Positions 44,618 to 53,157 of a stretch of DNA of 64,000 nt are shown in pieces; position 1 is the stretch's first letter, and each line of letters begins with the position of its first letter. The DNA is taken from contig NZ_JAPCHW010000005.1 of NCBI RefSeq assembly GCF_026107515.2, positions 366,683 through 430,682 on the forward strand, given 5' to 3'. A program made the translations under genes and the position numbers. The notes beneath the pieces are model-generated. The model was not told the DNA's origin and searched no databases. It saw nothing but the letters and a program-made list of their open reading frames with translations. Source of the DNA: Glutamicibacter sp. MNS18 (GTDB lineage: Bacteria > Actinomycetota > Actinomycetes > Actinomycetales > Micrococcaceae).

Positions 44618-45820
44618 CTACGATTCTGCCGGCAAGGGCGACAGGGTCAGGCCGGCTCCCACATCCACTGAAAGTTGTTCCAGACGTTGAGCCTCCTGGA
44701 CCAGCTCCGCCCACAGCTCCCTGCCACGGTATCCGGTGGCTTCGCTGAGCAGTGCGGCGACACCGGCCACATGCGGGGTCGCCATGGAGGTACCGCTAAT
44801 GGTGTGGTACCGCTGGCTTCCTGGCCAGGAGGAATATACCCGGACACCCGGGCCGGAAATATCGACCTGGCCACCACGGCCGGGCAGGGTACGGGCCGAG
44901 AACTCCGCGACCTGCAGCTGTTCGTCCAGTGCTGCCACCGACATGATGTAGGGGCTGTTCGCCGGGGCTCCCACGAATCCGGGGTTGCCCTGGGAGCGTC
45001 GGGCGTTGTTCCCAGCGGCCGCGATGATCAGGGTTCCCAGTTCCAGGGCCCGACGGCCGGCTGCCACATAGGGCGGGTGCACTTCCTTGACATCGGCGCC
45101 CAGGGACATCGAGATGATCTGGCAGTCGTTTTCCAGGGCCCAATCGATCCCGGCCAGGATCCCGGCGTCGGTACCGGAACCGGCATTGCTGAGCACCTTG
45201 CCCGAATAGATACTGGCCCCCGGGGCCACGCCGTAACCGCGCTGCCCGTCGACTCCTCGCGGGCCGCAGGCTGAACCGATGCAGTGGGTCCCGTGACCGT
45301 GGCCGTCATTCGCGTCTTCGCCAGCGATGAAGGACTTGGTCGTCACATCCCTGCCGGTGAAGTCCGGGTGGGCTGCGTCGAACCCGGTGTCCAGCACCGC
45401 AACCCGGATCCCGGCCCCGGTGTATCCCGATTCAACCGCCTGGACCGCCTGCAACCCCCAGGTCAGGTTATCGCTGTCGCTGAACGGTGGCTCACTGGGC
45501 ACTGCCTCGGTGGAATCCCCGGCCTGGATCCGGTAGACCCGCTCGGGGACGACGTTCAACGGCATCCGCCTCGAGGCGCACCGTTCCTTGAACTCCGCGA
45601 CCTGTGCGGATTCGGAGTCCACGATGGCAATGCCCAGCCGTGGGAAATACAGCTGGGTGGAGTAGCCTTCTTCTTCCAACATCCGAGGGGCTTCGTCCTG
45701 GAGCACCCCCATGCTCCGCAACGGGCCGGCCGGGGTGGTCTGGTCGAAGACGACCACATACCGTCCGGGGATCGGTTCGGACGTCGTGCTCATGGACAGC
45801 GGTTCGTCGGGATTGAACAT
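44618..45820 (-). CDS. S8 subtilisin-like serine peptidase without signal peptide
   Basis: 400 residues. The catalytic triad is intact: Asp144 (VLDTGFD), His176 (HGTH) and Ser345 (GTSMATPHVAG), with oxyanion Asn271 (AAAGNN). Residues 15-97 resemble an I9-type propeptide ('GRYVVVFDQTT', 'LGIAIVDSESAQVAEFKERC', 'VVPERVYRI'). No signal peptide or anchor is seen, so it appears intracellular, which is unusual for an S8 with a propeptide. ATG 45820 has an AAGGAG site. It forms a two-gene unit with the I9-like mini-protein. Confidence 0.92.
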   Translation of the reverse strand: MFNPDEPLSMSTTSEPIPGRYVVVFDQTTPAGPLRSMGVLQDEAPRMLEEEGYSTQLYFPRLGIAIVDSESAQVAEFKERCASRRMPLNVVPERVYRIQAGDSTEAVPSEPPFSDSDNLTWGLQAVQAVESGYTGAGIRVAVLDTGFDAAHPDFTGRDVTTKSFIAGEDANDGHGHGTHCIGSACGPRGVDGQRGYGVAPGASIYSGKVLSNAGSGTDAGILAGIDWALENDCQIISMSLGADVKEVHPPYVAAGRRALELGTLIIAAAGNNARRSQGNPGFVGAPANSPYIMSVAALDEQLQVAEFSARTLPGRGGQVDISGPGVRVYSSWPGSQRYHTISGTSMATPHVAGVAALLSEATGYRGRELWAELVQEAQRLEQLSVDVGAGLTLSPLPAES

Positions 45821-46139
45821 GGCAAGCTCCTTCGCTCAGGTGCGTTGCCGTCCGGGGTGGCCATGACGACAACTGGTGTCGGCGGACTGGGTAGCGAGTA
45901 CCTAGCACTTTACTCGGAGGTTCCGGTACTGGATAGGGCTACGGGGATGGATCAGGGATGGATCTCGTTTCCGGGAAAATGTCAGCCTACCCAACCGAAC
46001 CCAGAATAAGTCAGATTTTATCTTCCATTTGCACTCTTATATCTGATATAAATGGATTTGCGACGGGGCACAACTGGTTCCATGGACCAATGGGCGTTTG
46101 TCCCGCTTTCCACCGCCGAACGACAGGGGACTTGGGACC
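45821..46139. promoter_or_regulatory. Divergent control region with palindromic operator
   Basis: 319 bases, no gene. An AT-rich island at about 46005-46060 contains the perfect 15-base palindrome TTATATC-T-GATATAA (46037-46051), about 90 bases before the idnO-like start. It is a good candidate operator for the idonate/gluconate genes, possibly for a GntR-type protein. Confidence 0.55.
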
Positions 46140-46910
46140 ATGAGCCAGTTATTTGATCTCACCGGGCGCCGCGCACTGGTGACCGGGTCTTCTCGGGGTA
46201 TTGGCCGGGAGCTGGCCGCCGCGCTCGCCGATGCCGGGGCCACCGTGATCCTGCACGGTCGTGACGCCCAGCGCTTGGCTGCCACCGTCGAGGAGTTCAC
46301 CGCACGCTACGGTCACGAGCGGATCCACAGTGCCTGCTTCGATGTCACCGACGAAAGTGCGGTCGCCGAGGCGGTATCCCGCATCGAGACGGAAATCGGG
46401 CCGATCAGGATCCTGGTCAACAACGCCGGCATCCAGCACCGGGTACCGTTACTGGACCTCGAAGCCGCGGACTGGCAGCGCGTCATCGACACCAACCTCA
46501 CCAGCGCCTTCCTGGTAGGGCGCGAAGTCGCCCGGGGCATGGTTGAACGCGGTACCGGCAAAATCATCAACATCTGCTCGGTGCAAACCGACCTGGCCCG
46601 ACCCACCATCTCGGCCTACACCGCGGCCAAGGGTGGCCTGCGCAACCTGACCCGGGCCATGACCGCAGAATGGGCCGCCTCGGGTTTGCAGATCAACGGC
46701 ATCGCCCCGGGGTACATCCACACGGAGATGACCCAGAACCTGGTCGACGACCAGCAATTCAATTCCTGGATCCTGGGTCGCACCCCGGCAGCCCGCTGGG
46801 GGACCGTGGCGGATCTGGCCGGACCTGCTGTCTGGTTGGCCTCCGACGGGTCGGACTACGTTAACGGGCAGACCATCTTCATCGACGGAGGGATGAGCGT
46901 TGTTGTCTAG
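46140..46910 (+). CDS. idnO: Gluconate 5-dehydrogenase-like short-chain dehydrogenase
   Basis: 256 residues, classical SDR: 'RALVTGSSRGIGRELAAALADAGATV' (parted), 'LVNNAGIQHRVPLLDL', catalytic Ser in 'IINICSVQTDLARP', 'YTAAKGGLRNL' with Tyr and Lys, and 'GIAPGYIHTEMT'. The sequence is close to IdnO, which interconverts 5-ketogluconate and gluconate with NADP(H). Its end overlaps the idnD-like start by eleven bases. The symbol is by similarity and context, not proven. Confidence 0.85.
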   Translation: MSQLFDLTGRRALVTGSSRGIGRELAAALADAGATVILHGRDAQRLAATVEEFTARYGHERIHSACFDVTDESAVAEAVSRIETEIGPIRILVNNAGIQHRVPLLDLEAADWQRVIDTNLTSAFLVGREVARGMVERGTGKIINICSVQTDLARPTISAYTAAKGGLRNLTRAMTAEWAASGLQINGIAPGYIHTEMTQNLVDDQQFNSWILGRTPAARWGTVADLAGPAVWLASDGSDYVNGQTIFIDGGMSVVV

Positions 46911-47934
46911 AACCAGCACCGCCGTGGTGGCCCACGCCGCCCAGGACCTACGGGTCGAAACCATTGAACTTCCCGCACCGGCCGCGGACGAGGCCAGGGT
47001 GGCCATCGCCTATGGCGGGATCTGCGGTTCGGACCTGCATTATTGGCAGCATGGGGCCGCGGGGGAGTCGATCCTCAAGGCCCCGATGGTCCTGGGACAC
47101 GAAATCGTGGGTACCGTGCTGCAATCCGCCGCCGATGGCAGCGGCCCGGCAGCCGGTACCTCGGTGGCGGTTCATCCTGCTACGCCAGGGGACACCGGTG
47201 AACCCTACCCGGTCGATCGCCCCAACCTTTCCCCGGGCTGTACCTATCTGGGGTCGGCAGCCCGCTTCCCGCACACCGAGGGTGCCTTCGCCAGCGAGGT
47301 GAATCTGCCTTCCCGCATGCTCCGGGTCCTGCCCGAGGGCTTGTCGCTGCGTGATGCCGCACTGGCCGAGCCGGCCGCCGTCGCCTGGCACGCGGTGAAC
47401 CGGGCGGGACAGGTTGCCGGCAAACGTGTCATGGTGATCGGCTCGGGTCCGATCGGCGCGCTGAGTGTCGCCGTGCTCAAACGGGCCGGTGCCGCTGAGA
47501 TCATCGCCGTGGACATGTTCGACCGTCCCCTGGAAATCGCCAGCGCGCTGGGTGCCACCCGGACGCTGCGTGCCAACGACGTCGAGTCCATTTCACAGGT
47601 CGCCGCCGACGTGGTCATCGAGGCCAGCGGCAACCACCGGGGCCTGGCTTCCGCCGTGCGCGCAGCGGTGCGTGGAGGTCGGGTAGTCATGGTCGGTCTT
47701 CTTCCCTCGGGCGAACAGCCGGCGCTGATCTCGCTGGCCATCACCCGTGAACTGGAACTGGTCGGTTCCTTCCGCTTCAACGATGAAATCGACCAGGTGC
47801 TCGAGGCACTGGCCGATGGATCATTGGAGGTCGCTGCGGCGGTCACCCATGAATATCCGGTCTCCGAGGCCCTGCAGGCCTTCGAAACCGCCAAGAACTC
47901 GGCCGAATCCGGCAAGGTGCTACTCAGCTTCTAG
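46900..47934 (+). CDS. idnD: L-idonate 5-dehydrogenase-like zinc dehydrogenase
   Basis: 344 residues, MDR family. 'GGICGSDLHYWQHGAAGESILKAPMVLGHEIVGTV' (in two phrases) holds the catalytic Cys and His-Glu and is typical of IdnD. NAD binding is by 'VIGSGPIGALSVAVLKRAGA'. The usual four-Cys structural zinc loop is reduced: only one Cys is seen in 'LSPGCTYLG'. TTG 46900 (GGAGGG site) overlaps the idnO stop. Together the pair would turn L-idonate into gluconate through 5-ketogluconate. Transport and gluconate kinase are not in the window. Confidence 0.86.
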   Translation: MLSRTSTAVVAHAAQDLRVETIELPAPAADEARVAIAYGGICGSDLHYWQHGAAGESILKAPMVLGHEIVGTVLQSAADGSGPAAGTSVAVHPATPGDTGEPYPVDRPNLSPGCTYLGSAARFPHTEGAFASEVNLPSRMLRVLPEGLSLRDAALAEPAAVAWHAVNRAGQVAGKRVMVIGSGPIGALSVAVLKRAGAAEIIAVDMFDRPLEIASALGATRTLRANDVESISQVAADVVIEASGNHRGLASAVRAAVRGGRVVMVGLLPSGEQPALISLAITRELELVGSFRFNDEIDQVLEALADGSLEVAAAVTHEYPVSEALQAFETAKNSAESGKVLLSF

Positions 47935-47957
47935 TGCCCGGTTTCGGCTACCCGACC

Positions 47958-48010
47958 CGGCCGTGTTCGCGAACAACCCCCAATGCTTCGTGGACACGGC
48001 CGCTTTTTTA
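47958..48010 (+). terminator. Intrinsic terminator after idnD
   Basis: Stem CGGCCGTGT (47958-47966) pairs with ACACGGCCG (47994-48002), followed by CTTTTTTA. It is one of the few terminators here with a real T run. Confidence 0.85.
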
Positions 48011-48176
48011 TCCCGATTCCCCTGTCACTGACCTTGTCCAGAGATGGAATCCGAGGGTACCAACCGCCGGCAGCTGCGGCGCGTTGCCCGATCGGTTGGC
48101 CAGGCCCCGGCCCTGAGGCTAGCCTTGGCACAGGGCCCCGGACCAGGGGGCCACCGAGGAAACCGGCAGGTCAAGG

Positions 48177-49160
48177 ATGGGAACTGAAAACAAGCGGGCA
48201 GTGCTTGCCGGGGCCTCGGGGTTCATTGGGCAGGCGCTTCGTAGCGACCTTGAGCGACGTGGATACCGGGTACGGATCATCGGACGCGAGGCGGAAGCCA
48301 GCTGGCAGGATCCGGCAGCGATCCGGCAGGTGGTTGACGGGGCGGACCTGCTGGTGAACCTGGCAGGCAAGAATGTGGGTTGCCGTTACCATGAGACCGC
48401 CCGCGAAGAGATCCTGCGCTCCCGGGTTCAGACCACCCGGGCACTGCATCAGGCGGTCTCCGGGGCGGTGCATCCACCCCGGCTGTGGCTGAATTCCTCT
48501 ACCGCCACGATCTACCGGCACGCCACCGACCACGCCCAGGACGAGTCCACCGGCGAGATCGGTCACGGGTTCTCGGTGGATGTGGCCCGCAATTGGGAGC
48601 GCGAGTTCTTCCGGGGCGAATTGCCCGGAACACGTAGGGTGGCGCTACGCATGGCGATCGTCCTGGGTGATGGGCCGGCCACCAACAAGCTGCTCGCCCT
48701 GGCCCGGTATGGTCTGGGCGGAGCGCAATTCGATGGATGGTGGCCTGCGCATCGAAGATACCGGGGGATCGGGCCTGATCCGAGCGGGCCGGAAAGATCA
48801 AGCTGGTACCGTACCCGGGGTGGGCAACGCTTCAGCTGGGTGCATCTGGATGATGTGCTCGGGGCGATCCGTTTCATTGACCAGCACCCGGACATCTCGG
48901 GACCGGTCAATATCTGCGCTCCCCAGCCGGTGGCCAATCGTGAACTCATGGCACAACTGAGACAGGCCGTGGGCCGGTCCTTTGGCCTGCCCGCCTACCG
49001 GTGGATGCTCGAACCGGCCATGTTCCTGCTCCGGGTGGAACCCGAGATGCTACTCAAAAGCCGGTGGGTGGTCCCCGGGATCCTGCAACACGCCGGCTAC
49101 CGCTTCCGTTACCCTGAGCTGGCCGGTGCCCTTGACAATGTGGCGAGGACGGGCAGATGA
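48177..49160 (+). CDS. TIGR01777-family epimerase-like NAD(P) protein
   Basis: 327 residues with an N-terminal Rossmann motif 'VLAGASGFIGQALRSDLERRGYRV' (in parts), 'LVNLAGKNV', 'LWLNSSTATIYRHATD' and a C-terminal DUF1731 part ('LPAYRWMLEPAMFLLRVEPEMLLKSRWVVPGIL', two phrases). The family (YfcH/SDR39U1) is widespread with no fixed reaction. ATG 48177 has a TCAAGG site. The stop overlaps the next gene (ATGA), and in several genomes a cyclase-like domain sits next to or fused with it, as here. Confidence 0.87.
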   Translation: MGTENKRAVLAGASGFIGQALRSDLERRGYRVRIIGREAEASWQDPAAIRQVVDGADLLVNLAGKNVGCRYHETAREEILRSRVQTTRALHQAVSGAVHPPRLWLNSSTATIYRHATDHAQDESTGEIGHGFSVDVARNWEREFFRGELPGTRRVALRMAIVLGDGPATNKLLALARYGLGGAQFDGWWPAHRRYRGIGPDPSGPERSSWYRTRGGQRFSWVHLDDVLGAIRFIDQHPDISGPVNICAPQPVANRELMAQLRQAVGRSFGLPAYRWMLEPAMFLLRVEPEMLLKSRWVVPGILQHAGYRFRYPELAGALDNVARTGR

Positions 49161-49603
49161 TCCGTTTCGAACTTGAAAGCCTCGTGGAGGCCTCTACGGA
49201 GCAGGTGTTCGACCTGTCCTTGAGCGTGGATCTGCACCTGCGTTCCATGGCGGGGGCGCGCGAGGTGGTGCTCCGGGGACGGACCACGGGCCTGTTCGAG
49301 GATGGCGAGCAAGTAACCTGGCGGGCTTGGCACTTCGGCATCCCCTGGCGGATGACCAGCGCCATCAGCCAGCTGGATCGGCCCACCCGTTTCATTGACC
49401 AGCAGGTTTCCGGGCCGTTCCGCTCCTTCCACCATGAGCATCTCTTTGAGGTGCACGGCCGGCGCACCCTGATGCGCGATATCGTTTCCTTTACGGCGCC
49501 CTACGGGCCCTTGGGCCGCCTGGCTGAGAAGTTATTCCTCGAACGCTACATGCGGCAGCTGATTACCCGGCGCAATCGGGTCATCATCGCCCAGCTGGCA
49601 TAG
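49157..49603 (+). CDS. SRPBCC-superfamily (CYTH-like ligand-binding) protein
   Basis: 148 residues with the helix-grip pattern: 'FELESLVEASTEQVFDLSLSVDLHLRSM' (in parts), 'GEQVTWRAWHFGIPWRMTS', 'RFIDQQVSGPFRSFHHEHLFE' and a long C-terminal helix 'PLGRLAEKLFLERYMRQLI'. It matches proteins often fused with or next to TIGR01777 proteins, so the two probably form a ligand-binding plus redox pair. Confidence 0.86.
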   Translation: MIRFELESLVEASTEQVFDLSLSVDLHLRSMAGAREVVLRGRTTGLFEDGEQVTWRAWHFGIPWRMTSAISQLDRPTRFIDQQVSGPFRSFHHEHLFEVHGRRTLMRDIVSFTAPYGPLGRLAEKLFLERYMRQLITRRNRVIIAQLA

Positions 49604-49695
49604 CAGGATGCGTGGACCGATTCAACGCCATGGCGAGAACTATCGATCCACGCCCTGCCCCCAGGGTGCCCGTCACCAGTGGGCGCTGCCGGTGA

Positions 49696-50661
49696 CTAGA
49701 ACGCCCAGTCCTCGTCGTTGGTCTCCTCGGAACCCGGTGACAGGGCCGCTAGGATCGCCGGATTCACCTCGACCTGGGCCGAATCGAAAGGCGCCGGATA
49801 ACCCAGGTTCATCATCGCCTTGTTGGCGTTGTACCGGACGAACCCGGCAACATCGTCCATTAGCCCCAGTGGCTCGTAGAGCTCGGCGGAGTACTCCAGT
49901 TCCAGCTCGTAGAGTTCCCGCAGCAGCCGGTCGGTGAACGTCGCCATCTGCTGTTGCCGTTCCGGGCCCTGTTGCTGGAGGCTGCGCTGGTATTTGTAGC
50001 CCGAGTAGTAACCATGGATGGCCTTGTCCCGCAGGATCAGACGGATCATGTCCGCGGTATTGGTCAAGGTGGCATGCACCGAATAGTGCAGGGGAAGGTA
50101 GAAGCCCGCGTACAGCAGCAACGAGGAGAGCAAGGTCGAGGCGACCTTGCGCTTGAGCGGATCGCCGCCGTAGTAGTACCCCAGCACGATCTTGCAGCGT
50201 TGCTGCAGCAGGTCGTTGTCCACGGTCCACTGGTAGGCGGCATCGATCTGCGGCGTCGAGGACAGGGTGGAAAAGACGCTGGAATACGAACGCGCATGCA
50301 CCGATTGCATGAAGGCGATATTGGTGTAGACCGCCTGTTCATGATCTGTCAGGCCGTCCTGGATCTGGCAGATTTCCCCCACTGTCGCCTGCACAGTGTC
50401 AAGCATCGTCAGCCCGGTGAAAACCCTCATGGTCTGTTCCCGTTGCACGTCGCTGAGGGTTTTCCAAGCCGGCAGGTCATTGGATAATGGCACCTTCTCG
50501 GGCAACCAGAAATTGGCGGTGAGCCGGTGCCAGACCTCGAGGTCCTTCTCATCGGCCAACCGGTTCTAGTTGATGGGGCGCAATCTGGCCAAGGGATCGT
50601 GCCGATACTGCGGAGGAGTGACCGAGCGGCTTGCCAGGGCAATGCGTGGGGTGATTGTCAT
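49696..50661 (-). pseudogene. nrdF: Class Ie (metal-free, QSK-type) ribonucleotide reductase small subunit NrdF with amber codon
   Basis: From ATG 50661 (AAGGAA site) the frame reads MTITPRIAL...RLRPIN, meets TAG at 50566-50568 where relatives have Trp ('INWN'), then continues 'NRLADEKDLEVW...NFWLPEKVPLSND' to a normal end 'NDEDWAF'. Counting the stop as codon 32, usual NrdF ligands become: D88 kept (TMLD), Glu to Q119 ('FMQSVHARSY'), H122 kept, Glu to S179 ('LLSSLLLYAGF'), Glu to K213 ('RDKAIHGYY'), H216 kept; radical Tyr126 kept. This Q/S/K set is the known signature of metal-free DOPA-radical class Ie subunits. TTG 50559 is a possible weak restart. nrdI is 47 bases upstream; nrdE is absent. 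Confidence 0.9.
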
Positions 50662-50708
50662 GGTTTCCTTTTCGTTCTGCTGACTGTTGGCGGAAAACGG
50701 TGCCGTAC

Positions 50709-51185
50709 TCATGGTCCGGGGGACATTTCGGCCCAAAATAGTTCCAGTCCCTGCCCAACACGCTGGATATCGCGCGCGGTGCCCAGCAATTCGAAGCGGT
50801 AGAGCTCCGGTATCCGGCATTTGGCGGCGATGACCGGGCCGGCCAGGCAGTAGTGTTCACCGAAGTTGGTGTTGCCGGCGGTGATGACTCCGCGAATCAG
50901 GGAGCGATTGACCGGGTCGTTCAGGAAGCGGATCACCTGTTTGGGTACGGCCCCGTGCCGTGCTCCGCCCCCATAGGTCGGTACCACCAGGACGTATGGC
51001 CGGGATGCCTGGATCATGGGTTGCTGGCGTGGTCGCAATGGGATGCGTTCGGCGGGCAACCCCAACCTGTCGACAAATCGTTTGGTGTTCTCCGAGGTGC
51101 TGGAGAAATCGACCAGCGGGCTGGCGGTAACCAGTACCGGCGCGTGGGGACTTGCCGGTGCACCGGGTAGCTGCGGCACTTGCAT
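50709..51185 (-). CDS. nrdI: NrdI flavodoxin-like activator of ribonucleotide reductase
   Basis: About 158 residues. Family marks are '[28 protein letters not shown]' (parted; FMN phosphate-binding SSTSENT), '[23 protein letters not shown]' and '[18 protein letters not shown]'. NrdI supplies superoxide to activate NrdF: Mn2 in class Ib, Tyr hydroxylation to DOPA in class Ie. ATG 51185 gives a 25-residue Pro/Ala-rich leader before the fold. It is the first gene of the nrdI-nrdF unit and diverges from the metal importer. Confidence 0.93.
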   Translation of the reverse strand: MQVPQLPGAPASPHAPVLVTASPLVDFSSTSENTKRFVDRLGLPAERIPLRPRQQPMIQASRPYVLVVPTYGGGARHGAVPKQVIRFLNDPVNRSLIRGVITAGNTNFGEHYCLAGPVIAAKCRIPELYRFELLGTARDIQRVGQGLELFWAEMSPGP

Positions 51186-51295
51186 CTTTGACCTTTCACT
51201 GTGGCGTCGCCCGTGTCCGACCGATGCCGAAACTCCAGTTCCCGGGAGACAGAAGCCATTCATATCACCCACCAAAGAATAAGTCCATGTATGGC

Positions 51296-51332
51296 CAAAC
51301 TTGAAAGTTTGATGGGTCAAACATAGTCTATG
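51296..51332 (+). promoter_or_regulatory. Promoter with operator in its spacer, nrdI / Mn importer region
   Basis: TTGAAA (51301-51306), a 17-base spacer and TAGTCT (51324-51329) make a good promoter for the importer, 117 bases before its ATG. The spacer holds the inverted repeat GTTTGA-TGGG-TCAAAC (51307-51322). A second repeat CAAACTT-GA-AAGTTTG (51296-51311) covers the -35 box, and CATAG-T-CTATG (51322-51332) covers the -10. The layout suits a repressor such as MntR; the binding protein is inferred. Confidence 0.6.
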
Positions 51333-51445
51333 GTTGCCGTAGGGAACCATGCCGGGCAGCGTCGCAGCCGTCCGGCCGGTAACCGCTCCCCAGCGGGGCG
51401 GTTGCCCGGATCCGGGGAACTCGAACTAATACAGGAGCACAAACC

Positions 51446-52396
51446 ATGTACCAGAAAATCGGTAGGAAACTGGTGGGGATGGCCGCCGTCCTCGGCCTGC
51501 TGGCGGTGACCGGATGCACCGCTGACGCAGCCAACCCCGAAGCGGGACAACCCGTGGCCGTCTACGCAACCACCGGGTACCTGGCCGACGCCGTTGCGAA
51601 TATCGCCCCGGAGGCGCAAGTGACCACCATGGTCGGCCCCGGCGGTGACCCGCATACCTACCAGCCCTCGACCCGGGACATCGAGAAAATGCGCGATGCC
51701 GACGTCGTGTTGTGGAACGGGCTATATCTCGAGGCCCAGATGATCGACCAGCTGCAGAGCCTCGGTGAACGCCAATTGGCTGTCGGGGAACTGGTGCCAG
51801 AACACCTGCTGTTGTCGTGGCCCGAAACCGATCACGAAGGCAATGCCTTGCATGATCCGCATATCTGGAACAGCCCCGAGGCGTGGAAACTGGTGGTGCA
51901 ACACGTCGCCGACAAGCTCGGCCAGGCCAACCCCGCCGCCGCGCAGCAATACCAGGAGAATTCGGCTCAGTACCTGGAAAGGATCGAGCAGGCGGCACAG
52001 AACGCCGCGGATCTGCTGTCTGATGTGCCTCAGCCGCGCATCCTGGTCACCGGACACGATGCGTTCAACTATTTCGGGCAGACCTTCGGTTTCGAGGTGC
52101 ATGCCACGGACTTCGTATCGACCGAAGCCGCCTTGAGCCCCGTGCAGTTATCGGAACTCGCCGACCTGATCGTGCAAAACCGGGTCCCGGTCATCTTCCA
52201 GGACAACCAGGCCAACCCGCAGGCCGTCACCAGCCTGCGAGAAGCCGTGGATGCGCGTGGTTGGGACGTCCGGGTATCCACCGAGGAACTGTACGCGGAT
52301 TCATTGGGCGCGGAACCCGGCGTGGACACCTACCTGGGGGTCTTCGAACACAATGCGCAGGTTGTGGCCGAGTCCTTCGAGGTGGGACAACAGTGA
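51446..52396 (+). CDS. Manganese/zinc ABC transporter substrate-binding lipoprotein
   Basis: 316 residues. The lipoprotein signal ends with lipobox VTGC (Cys near residue 24). Metal ligands are visible in 'GPGGDPHTYQPSTRD' (His), 'LHDPHIWNSPEAW' (His), the helix-linked 'STEAALSP' (Glu) and 'IFQDNQANPQ' (Asp). The His-His-Glu-Asp set fits MntC/PsaA-type Mn proteins more than His-rich-loop ZnuA proteins, as there is no His-rich loop. First gene of a four-gene importer. Confidence 0.93.
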   Translation: MYQKIGRKLVGMAAVLGLLAVTGCTADAANPEAGQPVAVYATTGYLADAVANIAPEAQVTTMVGPGGDPHTYQPSTRDIEKMRDADVVLWNGLYLEAQMIDQLQSLGERQLAVGELVPEHLLLSWPETDHEGNALHDPHIWNSPEAWKLVVQHVADKLGQANPAAAQQYQENSAQYLERIEQAAQNAADLLSDVPQPRILVTGHDAFNYFGQTFGFEVHATDFVSTEAALSPVQLSELADLIVQNRVPVIFQDNQANPQAVTSLREAVDARGWDVRVSTEELYADSLGAEPGVDTYLGVFEHNAQVVAESFEVGQQ

Positions 52397-53157
52397 ACGG
52401 GACGGAACCCCGGCAACAGATCGCGTGCCGGGCCAGAAACCTCTCTGTGGCCTACGGCGGCGACCCGGTACTGCGAGCCGTGGATCTCGAGGTTCCCGCC
52501 GGAGTGGTCATGGGGATCGTGGGACCCAACGGCGCGGGGAAGTCGACCTTGATCAAGGCCATGCTCGGCCTGGTCACCCCGTTGACCGGACACAGCGAGT
52601 TCTTCGGGCTGCCGTTCGCCAAGGCGCGCAAACGTGTGGGATATATGCCGCAATCCACGACGGTGGACTGGGATTTCCCGACCACTGTCCTGGACGTGGT
52701 GACCATGGGGACCTATGCCAGTCTGGGCTGGTTGCGGCGACCGGGTGCCGGACAGCGGGACCAAGCGGTGCAAGCGCTGGAGCAGGTGGGTATGGCGCAG
52801 CTGGCAGCCCGGCAGATCGGCGAGTTATCCGGAGGGCAACGCCAGCGGGTTTTCCTGGCCAGGGCGCTGGTCCAGGCCCCTGAGCTGTATTTCATGGACG
52901 AGCCGTTCCAGGGAATCGATGCCAAAAGCCAGCAGGCCATCGTGCAGGTCCTGCATCGGCTGCGCCAGACCGGGAGGACCGTGGTGATCGTGCATCATGA
53001 CCTGGCCACGGTAGCGGATTATTGCGACCAGGTGACCCTGCTGAACCGCAGCGTGGTGGCCAGCGGGCCGGTTGCCCGGGTGTTTACCCGGCCGAATATC
53101 CGCACCGCCTACGAGGTGGCCTCAAGCGAGATGGAATTCCTGGAGTTCGCGCCATGA
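52393..53157 (+). CDS. Manganese/zinc ABC transporter ATP-binding protein
   Basis: 254 residues from GTG 52393, which overlaps the upstream stop (GTGA). Walker A is GPNGAGKST, signature LSGGQ, Walker B FMDEP, switch His in 'VIVHHDLATV'. The 'TVDWDFP' segment marks the Mn/Zn subgroup, as in the ATPase at 717-1454, to which it is only moderately similar. It energises the importer with the two permeases that follow. Confidence 0.95.
   Translation: MNGTEPRQQIACRARNLSVAYGGDPVLRAVDLEVPAGVVMGIVGPNGAGKSTLIKAMLGLVTPLTGHSEFFGLPFAKARKRVGYMPQSTTVDWDFPTTVLDVVTMGTYASLGWLRRPGAGQRDQAVQALEQVGMAQLAARQIGELSGGQRQRVFLARALVQAPELYFMDEPFQGIDAKSQQAIVQVLHRLRQTGRTVVIVHHDLATVADYCDQVTLLNRSVVASGPVARVFTRPNIRTAYEVASSEMEFLEFAP

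Noticed and set aside
50566-50568. Pyrrolysine or other recoding of TAG in nrdF
   Set aside because: The position is a conserved Trp, not a site where a special residue is expected, and a different gene here is broken by TAA, so recoding would not explain both.
49696-50661. NrdF as an R2lox-type oxidase or bacterioferritin-like protein
   Set aside because: The NFWLPEKVPLSND segment, NTADMIRL, the DEDWAF tail and the nrdI neighbour are those of a true reductase subunit.
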